Notes: a model not told the origin generated them from the letters alone. Shown: positions 15,021 to 23,473, counted from the first letter of the stretch. The stretch: DNA of 38,259 nucleotides from Acholeplasmataceae bacterium (GCA_012744295.1 JAAYIB010000021.1:1-38259), one strand, 5' to 3'. Numbers and translations: made by a program.

Positions 15021-15965
15021 ATGAAAACAAGATTAACTTCTTTACTCGGAATAAAATATCCAATAATCCAGGGCGGCATGGCCTGGACTTCAGATGCCAA
15101 TTTGGCGGCGGCCGTTTCCAACGGAGGCGGGGCCGGCATAATTTCAGCAGGTGGGCGTACCAGCGAGTGGGTGCGCGCGGAAATAAAAAAAGCCAAGAGC
15201 CTTACCGATAAGCCCTTCGGTGTAAATGTGATGTTGATGGCTCCGAATGCTTCTGAAATAGTTGATATTGCCTGCGAAGAAAAAGTTCAGTTCGTGACAT
15301 TGGGCGCCGGCAATCCCGTGCCTCATATCCCTAAACTGAAGGCTGCAGGAGTCAAGGTTATACCGGTTGTTCCAAACGTCAAGCTTGCAGACCGGATTGA
15401 GAAGTCAGGCGCGGATGCAATGATTATGGAAGGACTGGAAGCGGGCGGACACATCGGCACCCAGACCACTATGGCGTTGATGAGCAATGTTCTGGCAAAA
15501 CATCACGAAATCCCGGTCGTTGTTGCCGGCGGCATTTCCGACGGCAGGGCAATGGCTGCCGCTCTCCTTATGGGAGCCGACGGCGTGCAGATTGGTTCGC
15601 GCTTCATCCTGACAACGGAGTGTCCCACGCATCCTGCGGCAAAGGAGGCAATTATTAATGCAACCGACACCGACTCCGCAGTCACAGGCTTTTCCAGAGG
15701 CCATGCGGTACGCTGCCTCAAGAATGATTTTACGGAAGAATTCCTTGCCTTGGAACGTTCCGGGGCTCCACAGGAGGAACTTGACAAGCTGGCAACCGGC
15801 ACTAACCGGATGGGGGCTGTTGAAGGCGACACGAAACGCGGTGCGGTTCTTGCCGGACAAAGCCTTAATGTCTTGAACGACATCCTTCCCTGCAAGGACG
15901 TCATAGAAAGACTGATTGTCCAGGCTAAGGATGCCCTTGCAAGAGCAAGCTCAATCGAGCTGTAA
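15021..15965 (+). CDS. FMN-dependent enoyl-ACP reductase II / nitronate monooxygenase family protein
   Basis: This 314-residue TIM-barrel flavoprotein is of the FabK / 2-nitropropane dioxygenase family. FabK reduces trans-2-enoyl-ACP in fatty acid synthesis; close relatives oxidise nitronates. Visible features are the N-terminal YPIIQGGMAWTS, the active-site-loop histidine in EGLEAGGHIG (typical of FabK), VVVAGGISDGRAMAAALLMG, and the FMN-phosphate segment ADGVQIGSRFI. GGGAGG precedes the ATG at 15021; the TTG six bases earlier would be too close to it. The gene stands alone rather than within a fab cluster, so I leave the choice between FabK and nitronate monooxygenase open, with a lean to FabK-like. 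Confidence 0.85.
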   Translation: MKTRLTSLLGIKYPIIQGGMAWTSDANLAAAVSNGGGAGIISAGGRTSEWVRAEIKKAKSLTDKPFGVNVMLMAPNASEIVDIACEEKVQFVTLGAGNPVPHIPKLKAAGVKVIPVVPNVKLADRIEKSGADAMIMEGLEAGGHIGTQTTMALMSNVLAKHHEIPVVVAGGISDGRAMAAALLMGADGVQIGSRFILTTECPTHPAAKEAIINATDTDSAVTGFSRGHAVRCLKNDFTEEFLALERSGAPQEELDKLATGTNRMGAVEGDTKRGAVLAGQSLNVLNDILPCKDVIERLIVQAKDALARASSIEL

Positions 15966-15979
15966 GAAAAGAAAAAATG

Positions 15980-16072
15980 AGGCCGTGGCTCTCGTCGAAG
16001 GTGCTGTTGGTGTCAGCGTTATGCATGACGCCGAAAGTATAACCCTATCGTGAAAGCGCACGGCTTTATTTT
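15980..16072 (+). other. structured intergenic segment, possible terminator with a long loop
   Basis: AGGCCGTG near 15980 can pair with CACGGCTT near 16060, followed by TATTTTTAC, as in a terminator whose loop is about 70 nt. Inside the loop GGTGTCA and TGACGCC form a second hairpin. No gene is assigned here. A 21-codon ATG frame (15978-16043) and a longer open frame without an ATG also cross it, so a decayed gene or a small RNA cannot be excluded. Confidence 0.35.
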
Positions 16073-16095
16073 TACAGAATTTCAATTGCTTGACC

Positions 16096-17850
16096 TTAAC
16101 GCTGATTTAACAATACTGCTGCTTCGTCCTTGTCCGGTGTCACATACAGCGTCTTCTGGTTTGTGTAGATGACAAAGCCCGGTTTGGCGCCGGAAGGCTT
16201 GCGTACGAAACGCCTCGAAGTGAAGTCTACGGGTACGTTTGAAGAATCACGCGCTTTGCTGAAAAAAGCGGCAAGCCTCGCAGCCACCAGCATTTCGTCG
16301 GTTAAAGGCTCTCGTAAAGCAGTTTTTAATATAACATGGGAGCCGGGAATGTTTTTCGCATGAAACCACGTGTCCTGAGGTTTGCCGAGGACGAAAGTAA
16401 CCCTGTCGTTCTGTACGTTGTTCTTGCCGATGAGCATGACTGTGCCGGAAGCAAGGGTCAGTTCGAGGGGCTGGGATTTTTCAAGGGTATGGGAACGGCG
16501 GCCTTTCTTGCTTTCGGGAAGCAATCCTGCTTCAACCAATTCCTGCTTGATTTCGGCAAGCTCGGACTTTTTGTCCGCTGTTTGCAAGGAAGCTTCAAGC
16601 GATTTCTGATATGTCAGAGCGTCTTCCGTTTCCGCCAGCTGCTTCTTGATTTCGTTAACCGCTCTTTTGAATTTGTTATAGCGTCTGTAATAAAGCTGGG
16701 CATTCTCGACCGGCGTATGCAGCTCTGAGAGCTCGATTGAAAGCTCTTCGTCCGTGTAAATATTTGCCAGTATGCAGCTTGAGAGGCCTTTTTCCAGTTT
16801 GTAGATGTTGGCCATCAAAGTGTCGGCTTTTACCTTATAGCTTTCGGCATCTTCGGCCTCGATAAGGTCCCGGGCAAGAGCGGCGGCCTTTTTCTCAGTG
16901 CGTGCGAGCATAGCGGAAATGGTTTTTTGCAGAAGCTCGCGTTCTGAAGTTTGCAGCGGTACAAGCGTTGCCGCCGCTATTAAGGCATCGTTCAGCGATG
17001 GGAAACAGATGCAGCTCAGGCGGTCCGAAGGTTCAAGCAGCGGCCGGCTCAAGGAGGCTGTGTTCATACGGTTTTGCTTCGTAACTATGCCATAGACCGG
17101 TCGGCTGCCTTCGACATGTTGACGTATCAGCTGCTGCAAGGATGCAATTGCTCCCGCAAGGGCAGTTTTTTCCTCTTCGCTTAAAACCTCTGCAGCAGGA
17201 TTTATGCCGCTTTGACGCAATAGCTGTAAGGCTGTGAACTTACCGATGCCTGTAGTGCAGGCAATAAGACCGTCTAAGCAGTTGGCGGCGACTTGCTCGG
17301 ACAATAGATTTATAATTGTTGCGGGGCAGGCTTCGACAATCGAGAGCCCTGTTTGCGGAGGCGGCGGCAGATACTCCCGGCCCGGCAGAATCAGACGGAA
17401 GGAAGACATGTTCCTGCCGACATGGCGCAACGCGTCAATAATGATATCGTTTTCTGCGAAGATAACGTTTCCGTTCCTCCCTGTCAGTTCGAAAATCAAG
17501 GTTTTCGTTACAATCTGCCTGGCAGCACCCAAAGTGTCAATCTCAATCTTTATGACGCGATCAAGGCCGAGTTGGCTTATTTTCGTTATGCGGCCGTCTT
17601 CGAGCTGCTTTCTGAGCAGCATGCAGAAGGACGGAGGCGAGTCAGGATTCTCCGGCATCACTTCTGGCAGGTAGAGTAAAGGCGAAGGGCCGCCGAAGTC
17701 TGATAACAGAGGGATTGTTTCCCTGCCCTTGCGCACCTGCAGCAACAGGGAGGACCGGGTCGGCATTGCGATCTTCACGATGCGGCCGCCCAGGAGGGCT
17801 TCTTTAATTTTTTGCACGAGCACGCATACGACAATTCCTTCGAGATTCAA
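16096..17850 (-). CDS. rqcH: ribosome quality control factor RqcH (NFACT family, Rqc2 homologue)
   Basis: This 584-residue protein is the bacterial Rqc2/NEMF homologue, which binds stalled 50S-peptidyl-tRNA complexes and directs C-terminal alanine tailing. The NFACT-N domain shows MNLEGIVVCVLV, then PPSFCMLLRKQLEDGRI (about 72-88). A helix-hairpin-helix and a coiled coil follow (about 330-430), then the NFACT-R domain with DTWFHAKNIPGSHVIL. Older names are fibronectin-binding protein A family. The start is a TTG at 17850 (minus strand) with GAAGGTG 7 nt upstream; the ATG just before it is out of frame. It is a single gene convergent with the flavoprotein gene. In Bacillus, loss of RqcH sensitises cells to translation stress. 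Confidence 0.92.
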   Translation of the reverse strand: MNLEGIVVCVLVQKIKEALLGGRIVKIAMPTRSSLLLQVRKGRETIPLLSDFGGPSPLLYLPEVMPENPDSPPSFCMLLRKQLEDGRITKISQLGLDRVIKIEIDTLGAARQIVTKTLIFELTGRNGNVIFAENDIIIDALRHVGRNMSSFRLILPGREYLPPPPQTGLSIVEACPATIINLLSEQVAANCLDGLIACTTGIGKFTALQLLRQSGINPAAEVLSEEEKTALAGAIASLQQLIRQHVEGSRPVYGIVTKQNRMNTASLSRPLLEPSDRLSCICFPSLNDALIAAATLVPLQTSERELLQKTISAMLARTEKKAAALARDLIEAEDAESYKVKADTLMANIYKLEKGLSSCILANIYTDEELSIELSELHTPVENAQLYYRRYNKFKRAVNEIKKQLAETEDALTYQKSLEASLQTADKKSELAEIKQELVEAGLLPESKKGRRSHTLEKSQPLELTLASGTVMLIGKNNVQNDRVTFVLGKPQDTWFHAKNIPGSHVILKTALREPLTDEMLVAARLAAFFSKARDSSNVPVDFTSRRFVRKPSGAKPGFVIYTNQKTLYVTPDKDEAAVLLNQR

Positions 17851-17917
17851 AACATTTCACCTTCTTTTGTGCAAATCATGCAATTTGTTCAATATTATTT
17901 GCGTCAAAGTAATGGAT

Positions 17918-17990
17918 ATTATATAATTACATGAAAAAGTTTAATAAAACCAATCTCAGTATAATGTTATATTGTTTATTGGTCAAACAA
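17918..17990. promoter_or_regulatory. AT-rich divergent promoter region with an inverted repeat
   Basis: The 197 nt between rqcH and the exported-protein gene are AT-rich and carry TATAAT boxes on both strands (minus 17923-17918; plus 17922-17927 and 17960-17965), but no convincing -35 partners. An inverted repeat TTGTTT-N7-AAACAA (17972-17990) lies just after the second plus-strand box, about where transcription would start, and could be an operator. Nothing else is seen in the interval. Confidence 0.4.
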
Positions 17991-18047
17991 ACTTGTGGAA
18001 TCGGGCAAAGCTCGTCTGCAGGTAATGACCGGTAAGGCGGTGCGAAT

Positions 18048-18758
18048 ATGAAAATATTAATTATGGCAGTATTGCTGCTGGCGTTCTTCTGTCAGCAGGC
18101 GCTGGCCCTGCAGAAAGTCAGCGACCAAATGATCGGCGCGGCGCAGGAATACGGACGCACCCGGGCGGAGCTGGCGGCCGGCGAGCTGCAAAAACCCTGG
18201 ACTGTGCCCGAACAGCTTAACGAGAACGTATATGCCGACGCAGAACGGATAATAGTTTTCACGCCTTACTTGATCGTCGCGATGGATGCGCAGAACAAGA
18301 CCAGGGCGTACGAGGAAATCAAGCTGAAAGAGAGCAGTGACCTTGCCTCGGCGTATGAGCAGGTTTTTATTGTCGGTGCGATTATCGACGCTCCGGAAAA
18401 ACTTGCGCCTGATAAGCTTATGACGAAAATCCTGCAGGACGGGAAAAGCCTTTTGCCTTACCACGCCGAGCTTGTTGCCGCCGCGATGACGGAGAAGGTT
18501 ATTGAAAAACCCGTGAACATTAAGGACGCGGCTGACTCCAAGTTGCTTAAGCCCGTGACGCCTAAACAAAAACAGCCGTCAGAAAAGGAGCCTCCGCTTC
18601 CGGATACTATCAAAATCAAGTCGCCTGTCTGGAATCTTCAGTACTATTTTTATTTTGAACCGGCAAAGCTAAACCCTTTGCTGCCCCTGATCCTTAAAAT
18701 TGATGACGGGCTTGCGGGAGAACGCGAATTTCGCTTTCATCTGGCAAACATGAACTAA
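18048..18758 (+). CDS. exported protein of unknown function
   Basis: I do not recognise this 236-residue protein. It begins with a clear type I signal peptide (MKILIMAVLLLAFFCQQALA, cleavage after ALA near residue 21), so the mature protein is secreted or periplasmic. The mature part is mixed in character, with a basic/proline-rich linker around residues 165-185 (PVTPKQKQPSEKEPPLPD) and a C-terminal segment rich in aromatic residues (WNLQYYFYFEPAKLNPLLP). There are no cysteines in the mature protein. AAGGCGG precedes the ATG at 18048. It lies 35 nt upstream of yicC with no terminator between, so it may head the housekeeping operon that follows. Confidence 0.75.
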   Translation: MKILIMAVLLLAFFCQQALALQKVSDQMIGAAQEYGRTRAELAAGELQKPWTVPEQLNENVYADAERIIVFTPYLIVAMDAQNKTRAYEEIKLKESSDLASAYEQVFIVGAIIDAPEKLAPDKLMTKILQDGKSLLPYHAELVAAAMTEKVIEKPVNIKDAADSKLLKPVTPKQKQPSEKEPPLPDTIKIKSPVWNLQYYFYFEPAKLNPLLPLILKIDDGLAGEREFRFHLANMN

Positions 18759-18793
18759 AGCTGTGACAAAAAAGACTGATGGGAGGCTATAAC

Positions 18794-19693
18794 TTGTTAA
18801 AGAGCATGACCGGTTTTGGCCGTGGCGAATATAACGACGATAATTTCAACTTCGTGATAGAAATGAAGACTGTCAACCATCGCTATAACGAGGTTGCAGT
18901 CAGGATGCCCAGATTCTTAAACGCGCTTGAGGACAAGATCAGGAAGGAAATCCTGGCAACTGTGAGTCGCGGCAGGGTGGACGTCTTCATTTCCGCCGAC
19001 TATTCCAACCCGGAAGGCTGCAAGGTTAAGGTAGACAAGGCACTGGCGCTTGCCTATCATAACGCATTGAGGGAGGTCTCCGAAGCCGTTGGCTGCGGGG
19101 ACGCCAAGCTGCAGGAACAGGCCGAGGTCATGTATATCGCCCGTTGTCCGGATGTTATTTCGGCCAAAGAAGGTTATTTTGACGTGGAGCTCCTTTGGCC
19201 AGCGGTGCTTGCTGCGATTGAAGAGGCATTGCGAAATCTTGTAGCGATGCGCGTTGCGGAAGGCGCCAACATCGGCAGGGATCTGGAACAAAGAGCGTCA
19301 TTAATCGAGGAGAAGCTGAGAACTGTTGAGGAAAGGGCGCCCGAAGTCGTACAAGAGTATGACAGGAGGCTCGGGGAAAGAATTAACGAATTGTTGAAGA
19401 ATTATGATCAAGCAGCCGAGCCTGAAAGATTGATACAGGAGGTAGCGATCTTTGCCGACAGGGTTAACATTACCGAAGAAATAGTGCGCCTCAAAAGCCA
19501 TCTGAAACAGTTCGCCCTCATGCTGCAGAGCAAGCAGCCGGTTGGCAGAAAAATGGATTTCCTGATACAGGAGTTTAACAGGGAAGCGAACACCATAGCT
19601 TCAAAGGCCAATGACTTCACCATAACGCAGGTCATGGTGGAAATTAAGGGCGAGATCGAGAAAATCAGGGAGCAGGTTCAGAACATAGAATGA
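18794..19693 (+). CDS. yicC: YicC family endoribonuclease-like protein
   Basis: This 299-residue protein belongs to the YicC family, reported to be endoribonucleases involved in RNA turnover and stress survival. It opens with the invariant SMTGFGRGE and EMKTVNHRYNEVAVRMPR (about residues 4-40) and ends in the DUF1732 region: KSHLKQF, GRKMDFLIQEFNREANTIAS, and KGEIEKIREQVQNIE. I chose the TTG at 18794 because GGGAGG lies 7 nt upstream; the ATG at 18779 precedes that site. It leads the usual Firmicute order yicC-remA-gmk-rpoZ. Confidence 0.92.
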   Translation: MLKSMTGFGRGEYNDDNFNFVIEMKTVNHRYNEVAVRMPRFLNALEDKIRKEILATVSRGRVDVFISADYSNPEGCKVKVDKALALAYHNALREVSEAVGCGDAKLQEQAEVMYIARCPDVISAKEGYFDVELLWPAVLAAIEEALRNLVAMRVAEGANIGRDLEQRASLIEEKLRTVEERAPEVVQEYDRRLGERINELLKNYDQAAEPERLIQEVAIFADRVNITEEIVRLKSHLKQFALMLQSKQPVGRKMDFLIQEFNREANTIASKANDFTITQVMVEIKGEIEKIREQVQNIE

Positions 19694-19711
19694 TGCGGAA
19701 GAGGTGAGCTT

Positions 19712-19999
19712 ATGGAAATGAGATTGATAAATATCGGTTTTGGAAACATAGTAGCCGCGCACCGAATCATTGCCATCATCGGGCCGGAATCAGCGCCTAT
19801 CAAAAGAATTATTCAGGAGGGCAAGGAGCGTGGCGTCGTCATCGACGCCACGTACGGCAGAAGAACAAGAGCGGTCTTGATTGTGGACAGCAACCACATC
19901 ATTCTTTCCGCCATACAGCCCGAAACTATTGCCAACAGACTTTATCAGGCCGGAGTGGAAGAACAGGAAGAACAAGCGCAAGGGGAGGACGAGGAATGA
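19712..19999 (+). CDS. remA: RemA-like regulatory protein (DUF370)
   Basis: This 95-residue protein is of the RemA/YlzA family. In Bacillus, RemA is a DNA-binding activator of extracellular matrix and osmoprotection genes, working as an oligomeric ring. The sequence keeps the core IGFGNIVAAHRIIAIIGPES, the basic stretch around DATYGRRTRAVLIVDSNHII, and an acidic C-terminal tail (EEQEEQAQGEDEE) longer than in many relatives. GAGGTG precedes the ATG. It overlaps gmk by 4 nt (ATGA). Outside Bacillus its targets are mostly unknown, so the matrix role is inference here. Confidence 0.93.
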   Translation: MEMRLINIGFGNIVAAHRIIAIIGPESAPIKRIIQEGKERGVVIDATYGRRTRAVLIVDSNHIILSAIQPETIANRLYQAGVEEQEEQAQGEDEE

Positions 20000-20622
20000 A
20001 ACCACAGGGAGTCCTTTTGGTTTTATCCGGCCCGTCGGGAGCAGGCAAGGGCACAATTTGCCACAGGCTTTGCGAAATGCGTCCGGAAATGGCTTACTCG
20101 GTTTCAGCGACTACACGCGCGCCGCGCAAGGGAGAAACAGACGGAGTAAATTATTTTTTTGTTTCACGGCAAAAATTTCAGGAGATGATAACCGGCAACG
20201 ACTTGCTTGAGTATGCTGAAATTTACGGAAACTGCTACGGAACTCCCCGTTCGTATGTCATGGACATATTGAATCAGGGCAGGGACGTGGTTTTGGAGAT
20301 AGACCCGCAGGGCGCCCTGCAGGTTAAGAAAACCTTTCCCGATGCAGTCTTTGTTTTCATCGTGCCGCCCTCGCTAGATGAATTAAGCAAACGTATTTAT
20401 AAGAGAGGCACCGCTACGGAGGAGGTTATCAAGCGCAGATTAAGTGCCGCTACCTCCGAACTGGCTTATGCCTCGAAGTATGATTACATAATAGTCAACG
20501 ACGAGGTGGAAAAAGCCGCGAACAAAGTCGGCAACATTATTGATGCTGAGCGCAACCGTGCGGTTAGAACGTTTTTTATTGTAGATGAGATTTGCCAGAA
20601 CGGCATATGTGAGGAGCGGTGA
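19996..20622 (+). CDS. gmk: guanylate kinase
   Basis: This 208-residue enzyme phosphorylates GMP or dGMP to the diphosphate with ATP. It has the P-loop GPSGAGKGT (about residues 11-19), the GMP-binding SVSATTRAPRKGE and GVNYFFVS segments, EYAEIYGNCYGTP, and the lid region KRIYKRGTATEEVIKRRL. Length is standard. It is translationally coupled to remA by a 4-nt overlap and is followed closely by rpoZ, as usual in Firmicutes, linking nucleotide supply and RNA polymerase assembly. Confidence 0.97.
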   Translation: MKPQGVLLVLSGPSGAGKGTICHRLCEMRPEMAYSVSATTRAPRKGETDGVNYFFVSRQKFQEMITGNDLLEYAEIYGNCYGTPRSYVMDILNQGRDVVLEIDPQGALQVKKTFPDAVFVFIVPPSLDELSKRIYKRGTATEEVIKRRLSAATSELAYASKYDYIIVNDEVEKAANKVGNIIDAERNRAVRTFFIVDEICQNGICEER

Positions 20623-20627
20623 AAATA

Positions 20628-20840
20628 ATGTCAATGGTTAAACCTTCGATAGATTATCTGGCTGAAAAAGTAGACAGCAAGTACACGCTGGTGATTTTAA
20701 GCGCCAAACGCGCAAGGGAGCTTCTGGCCGGAGCGCAAAGCCTCGTTGAATCAAAGTCAAACAAGGCCGTTACTGTTGCTCTTGAAGAAATCGGCAGCGA
20801 CAAAATAACGTATGAGCGCACAAAAACAGGCATTAAGTAG
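20628..20840 (+). CDS. rpoZ: DNA-directed RNA polymerase omega subunit
   Basis: This 70-residue small subunit helps assemble and stabilise RNA polymerase. The family core MVKPSIDYLAEKVDSKYTLV, then SAKRARELLAGA, is plain, followed by KAVTVALEEIGSDKITYERT. Three in-frame starts exist: GTG 20619, ATG 20628 and ATG 20634. I prefer 20628 because GAGGAG (20611-20616) lies 11 nt upstream, whereas the GTG is only 2 nt from it and overlaps the gmk stop. Confidence 0.95.
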   Translation: MSMVKPSIDYLAEKVDSKYTLVILSAKRARELLAGAQSLVESKSNKAVTVALEEIGSDKITYERTKTGIK

Positions 20841-20852
20841 GGGGAACCGACA

Positions 20853-22055
20853 GTGCTTAAGGGTAAGAAGATAGTTTTGGGCGTTACCGGCGGAATTGCC
20901 GTTTATAAGGCGGCAGACCTTGTCAGCAAGCTGCGCAAGGAAGGCGCCCAGGTTCGGGTTGTAATGACGGAGGCGGCAGCTGAATTTGTCACGCCGCTGA
21001 CTTTTAAGGAAATCAGCGGTAATGCCGTTGCCGTAAATATGTGGGAGAAACACCGGGAGTTCAATGTTGAACACATTTCCCTGGCTGAGTGGGCAGACTA
21101 TCTTGTCATAGCCCCGGCCACCGCCAATATTCTGGCAAAGGCGGCCGCGGGAATAGCCGATGACCTTTTATCAACTGTCATACTGGCGGCCAGGTCCCCG
21201 ATAGTCTTTTGCCCTGCCATGAACAGCCAGATGTATGTCAATCCGGCGACACAGAGCAATTTAAAGAAACTGCAGGAATATGGCTGCGTAATCATGCCGC
21301 CGGCCAGCGGTTTTTTGGCGTGCGGCACTACGGGCGTAGGGCGTTTGCCGGAGCCTGCGGAAATAATTTCCTTCCTCAGGCGCCATATAGCCCTAAAGAC
21401 AGGTGACCTGACAGGCCTGAAGATCCTGATTACGGCGGCCGGTACCCGCGAACCTCTCGACCCCGTCCGCTTTGTCGGCAACAGGTCAAGCGGGAAAATG
21501 GGTTATGCCGTCGCACAGGCAGCCGCTGAACGCGGTGCGGAAGTTGTTTTGGTAAGCGGGCCTTCCGCATTGCAGCCGCCGCCTTACGTCAAGGTTGTGA
21601 ACGTGGAGACAACGCGTGAAATGATGGAAGCCGTTCTGACTGAATACGCCGCCGCTGACGTGGTTGTCAAAGCAGCCGCCGTTGCCGACTACTGCCCGCG
21701 GGAAGTTGCGGACCAAAAAATCAAGAAATCGACGGACGAGCCGTTGACGGTAGTTCTTGAAAAAAATCCCGACATTCTTAAAAGGCTCGGAGAATTGAAA
21801 AAGCATCAGTTCCTGGTCGGTTTTGCGGCGGAAACACAAAATTTGCTCGCAAATGCTGCTGAAAAGATCCAAAAGAAAAATCTTGATATGATTGTGGCTA
21901 ATGACGTCACGCTCGCCGGAGCAGGTTTTAACTGTGATACCAACGTAGTCAGGTTTCTTTTCCCCGACGGGACGGCAAGGAGTCTCGAAAAAATGACGAA
22001 GTTCGAGGTTGCCAACAGGCTGCTGGATGAAGTGAAGGCGGCAATAAATAAATAG
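20853..22055 (+). CDS. coaBC: bifunctional phosphopantothenoylcysteine decarboxylase / phosphopantothenate-cysteine ligase
   Basis: This 400-residue enzyme carries out two steps of coenzyme A synthesis. The N-terminal CoaC flavoprotein domain has GVTGGIAVYKAADLV, the catalytic histidine in NVEHISLAEWAD (His74), the substrate motif CPAMNSQMY, and the redox cysteine in LACGTTGVGRL. The C-terminal CoaB domain opens with ITAAGTREPLDPVRFVGNRS and SGKMGYAVAQAAAERGAEV and includes KAAAVADYCP and the lysine region KIKKS. The start is a GTG at 20853 with AGGGGG upstream. It ends the yicC-remA-gmk-rpoZ-coaBC cluster; the next promoter (metK) begins 2 nt after its stop. Confidence 0.96.
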   Translation: MLKGKKIVLGVTGGIAVYKAADLVSKLRKEGAQVRVVMTEAAAEFVTPLTFKEISGNAVAVNMWEKHREFNVEHISLAEWADYLVIAPATANILAKAAAGIADDLLSTVILAARSPIVFCPAMNSQMYVNPATQSNLKKLQEYGCVIMPPASGFLACGTTGVGRLPEPAEIISFLRRHIALKTGDLTGLKILITAAGTREPLDPVRFVGNRSSGKMGYAVAQAAAERGAEVVLVSGPSALQPPPYVKVVNVETTREMMEAVLTEYAAADVVVKAAAVADYCPREVADQKIKKSTDEPLTVVLEKNPDILKRLGELKKHQFLVGFAAETQNLLANAAEKIQKKNLDMIVANDVTLAGAGFNCDTNVVRFLFPDGTARSLEKMTKFEVANRLLDEVKAAINK

Positions 22056-22056
22056 C

Positions 22057-22085
22057 TTGTTATTTACTGCCGGATAGTTTATAAT
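22057..22085 (+). promoter_or_regulatory. promoter of metK
   Basis: TTGTTA (22057-22062), a 17-nt spacer and perfect TATAAT (22080-22085), 24 nt before the riboswitch aptamer. Confidence 0.7.
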
Positions 22086-22108
22086 ACACCTTGTAAATTT
22101 AATATTAA

Positions 22109-22256
22109 CTCATCAAGAGTTGGCGGAGGGAATGGCCCGATGAAGCTGCAGCAACCATTTGGTCCGAGACCGAAACGGTGCTAAGTCCTACAATGAAAAT
22201 TGTGAGATGGGCAAGATTTGCAGACAAACTTGACGCTCTCATTCTGAGAGCGTTTT
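22109..22256 (+). promoter_or_regulatory. SAM-I (S-box) riboswitch with intrinsic terminator
   Basis: The aptamer (about 22109-22211) shows the S-box consensus: CTCATCAAGAG, then GGCGGAGGGAATGGCCC, GATGAAG, CAGCAACC, GGTGCTAAGTCC, and a closing GATGGG that pairs with the opening CTCATC as P1. It is followed by a terminator, ACGCTCTCA/TGAGAGCGT (22233-22253) with a T run. TGAGA and CAAG of the P1 3' side can instead pair with CTTG and TCTCA ahead of and within the terminator, giving an antiterminator. High SAM should therefore stop transcription before metK. Confidence 0.95.
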
Positions 22257-22291
22257 TAATTGCAGCTTATAGCAGGGAGGGAGAATTTGAC

Positions 22292-23473
22292 TTGAAAAAA
22301 CTATTTACTTCAGAATCAGTTACAGAAGGACATCCCGATAAAATAGCGGACCAGATCTCCGACGCGATTTTGGATGCCGTCCTTGCCGCGGACCCCATGG
22401 CCAGAGTTGCCTGCGAGACGCTTGTGGCTACGGGACAGGTGCACATAGTCGGAGAAATAACGACGGAATGCTACGTTGACATACCGAAAATCGCAAGGGA
22501 AACAATCGTATCTATAGGCTATGACCGGGCTAAATACGGTTTTGACGGCCATACCTGCGGCATTCTGACCTCGATTGACGAACAGTCGCCGGATATTGCC
22601 CTCGGCGTCAATAACGCCCTCGAAGCAAGAAGCGGTGAAACAGAAGAGGAAAGCTCAGTCGGCGCAGGCGACCAGGGTATGATGTTCGGCTTTGCGACCA
22701 ACGAGACCGACGAATACATGCCGCTGCCGATTTCTCTGGCGCACAAGCTTGCCCGCAGGTTGTCCGAAGTGCGCAAGAACAAAACGCTGAACTATCTCAG
22801 ACCGGACGGCAAGACCCAGGTCACTGTGGAATACGATGACGACAGGCCGGTAAGAGTCGACACAATCGTGATTTCGACTCAGCACAGCCCCGAGGCTGCC
22901 AACGCGCAAATTGAAAGAGACATCAGGGAATTCGTGATTGAGCCGGTTGTTCCGGCAGCTTTGCTTGATTCCGCCACAAAATATTACATAAATCCTACGG
23001 GCCGTTTCGTTATAGGCGGACCTCAGGGCGACGCGGGACTGACCGGACGCAAGATTATAGTCGATACTTACGGAGGTATGGCCCGACATGGCGGCGGAGC
23101 CTTTTCCGGTAAGGATCCGACCAAGGTTGACCGAAGCGCAGCCTACGCGGCACGCTACGTTGCAAAGAACCTTGTGGCGGCAGGCATTGCCGACAAATGT
23201 GAAATTCAGCTTGCTTACGCGATTGGGGTTGCCAAACCCGTTTCAATCTCAATCGAGACCTTTGGCACGGGCAAACTGAGCGAGGAAGCCATCATTGCCC
23301 TCGTAAAGAAGAATTTCACCTTAAGCCCGGCGGGCATTATCAAGACTCTTGACCTTCGCCGGCCGATTTACCGGCAGACGGCTGCCTATGGTCACATGGG
23401 CCGCAATGACCTTGATCTTCCTTGGGAGCGTCTTGACAAGGTGGAAACTCTGCGCAGCCAGGCAGGACTTTGA
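22292..23473 (+). CDS. metK: S-adenosylmethionine synthetase
   Basis: This 393-residue enzyme makes SAM from methionine and ATP. It begins KKLFTSESVTEGHPDKIAD (methionine and ATP site) and has the hallmark GAGDQGMMFGFA. The P-loop-like GGGAFSGKDPTKVDRSAAY and the C-terminal DLPWERLD are also present. The start is a TTG at 22292 preceded by GGGAGGGAG about 8 nt away; the open frame further upstream runs through the riboswitch and is not coding. End-product control by the upstream SAM riboswitch fits the function directly. A terminator follows. Confidence 0.97.
   Translation: MKKLFTSESVTEGHPDKIADQISDAILDAVLAADPMARVACETLVATGQVHIVGEITTECYVDIPKIARETIVSIGYDRAKYGFDGHTCGILTSIDEQSPDIALGVNNALEARSGETEEESSVGAGDQGMMFGFATNETDEYMPLPISLAHKLARRLSEVRKNKTLNYLRPDGKTQVTVEYDDDRPVRVDTIVISTQHSPEAANAQIERDIREFVIEPVVPAALLDSATKYYINPTGRFVIGGPQGDAGLTGRKIIVDTYGGMARHGGGAFSGKDPTKVDRSAAYAARYVAKNLVAAGIADKCEIQLAYAIGVAKPVSISIETFGTGKLSEEAIIALVKKNFTLSPAGIIKTLDLRRPIYRQTAAYGHMGRNDLDLPWERLDKVETLRSQAGL

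Noticed and set aside
22147..22175. Possible second riboswitch or tRNA-like fold before metK
   Set aside because: The segment fits the internal P3/P4 helices of the same S-box aptamer.
22178..22291. Open frame extending metK upstream through the leader (an ATG at 22193 and others)
   Set aside because: The stretch is the 3' part of the SAM riboswitch and its terminator; the TTG at 22292 has the proper ribosome binding site and gives the normal MetK N-terminus.
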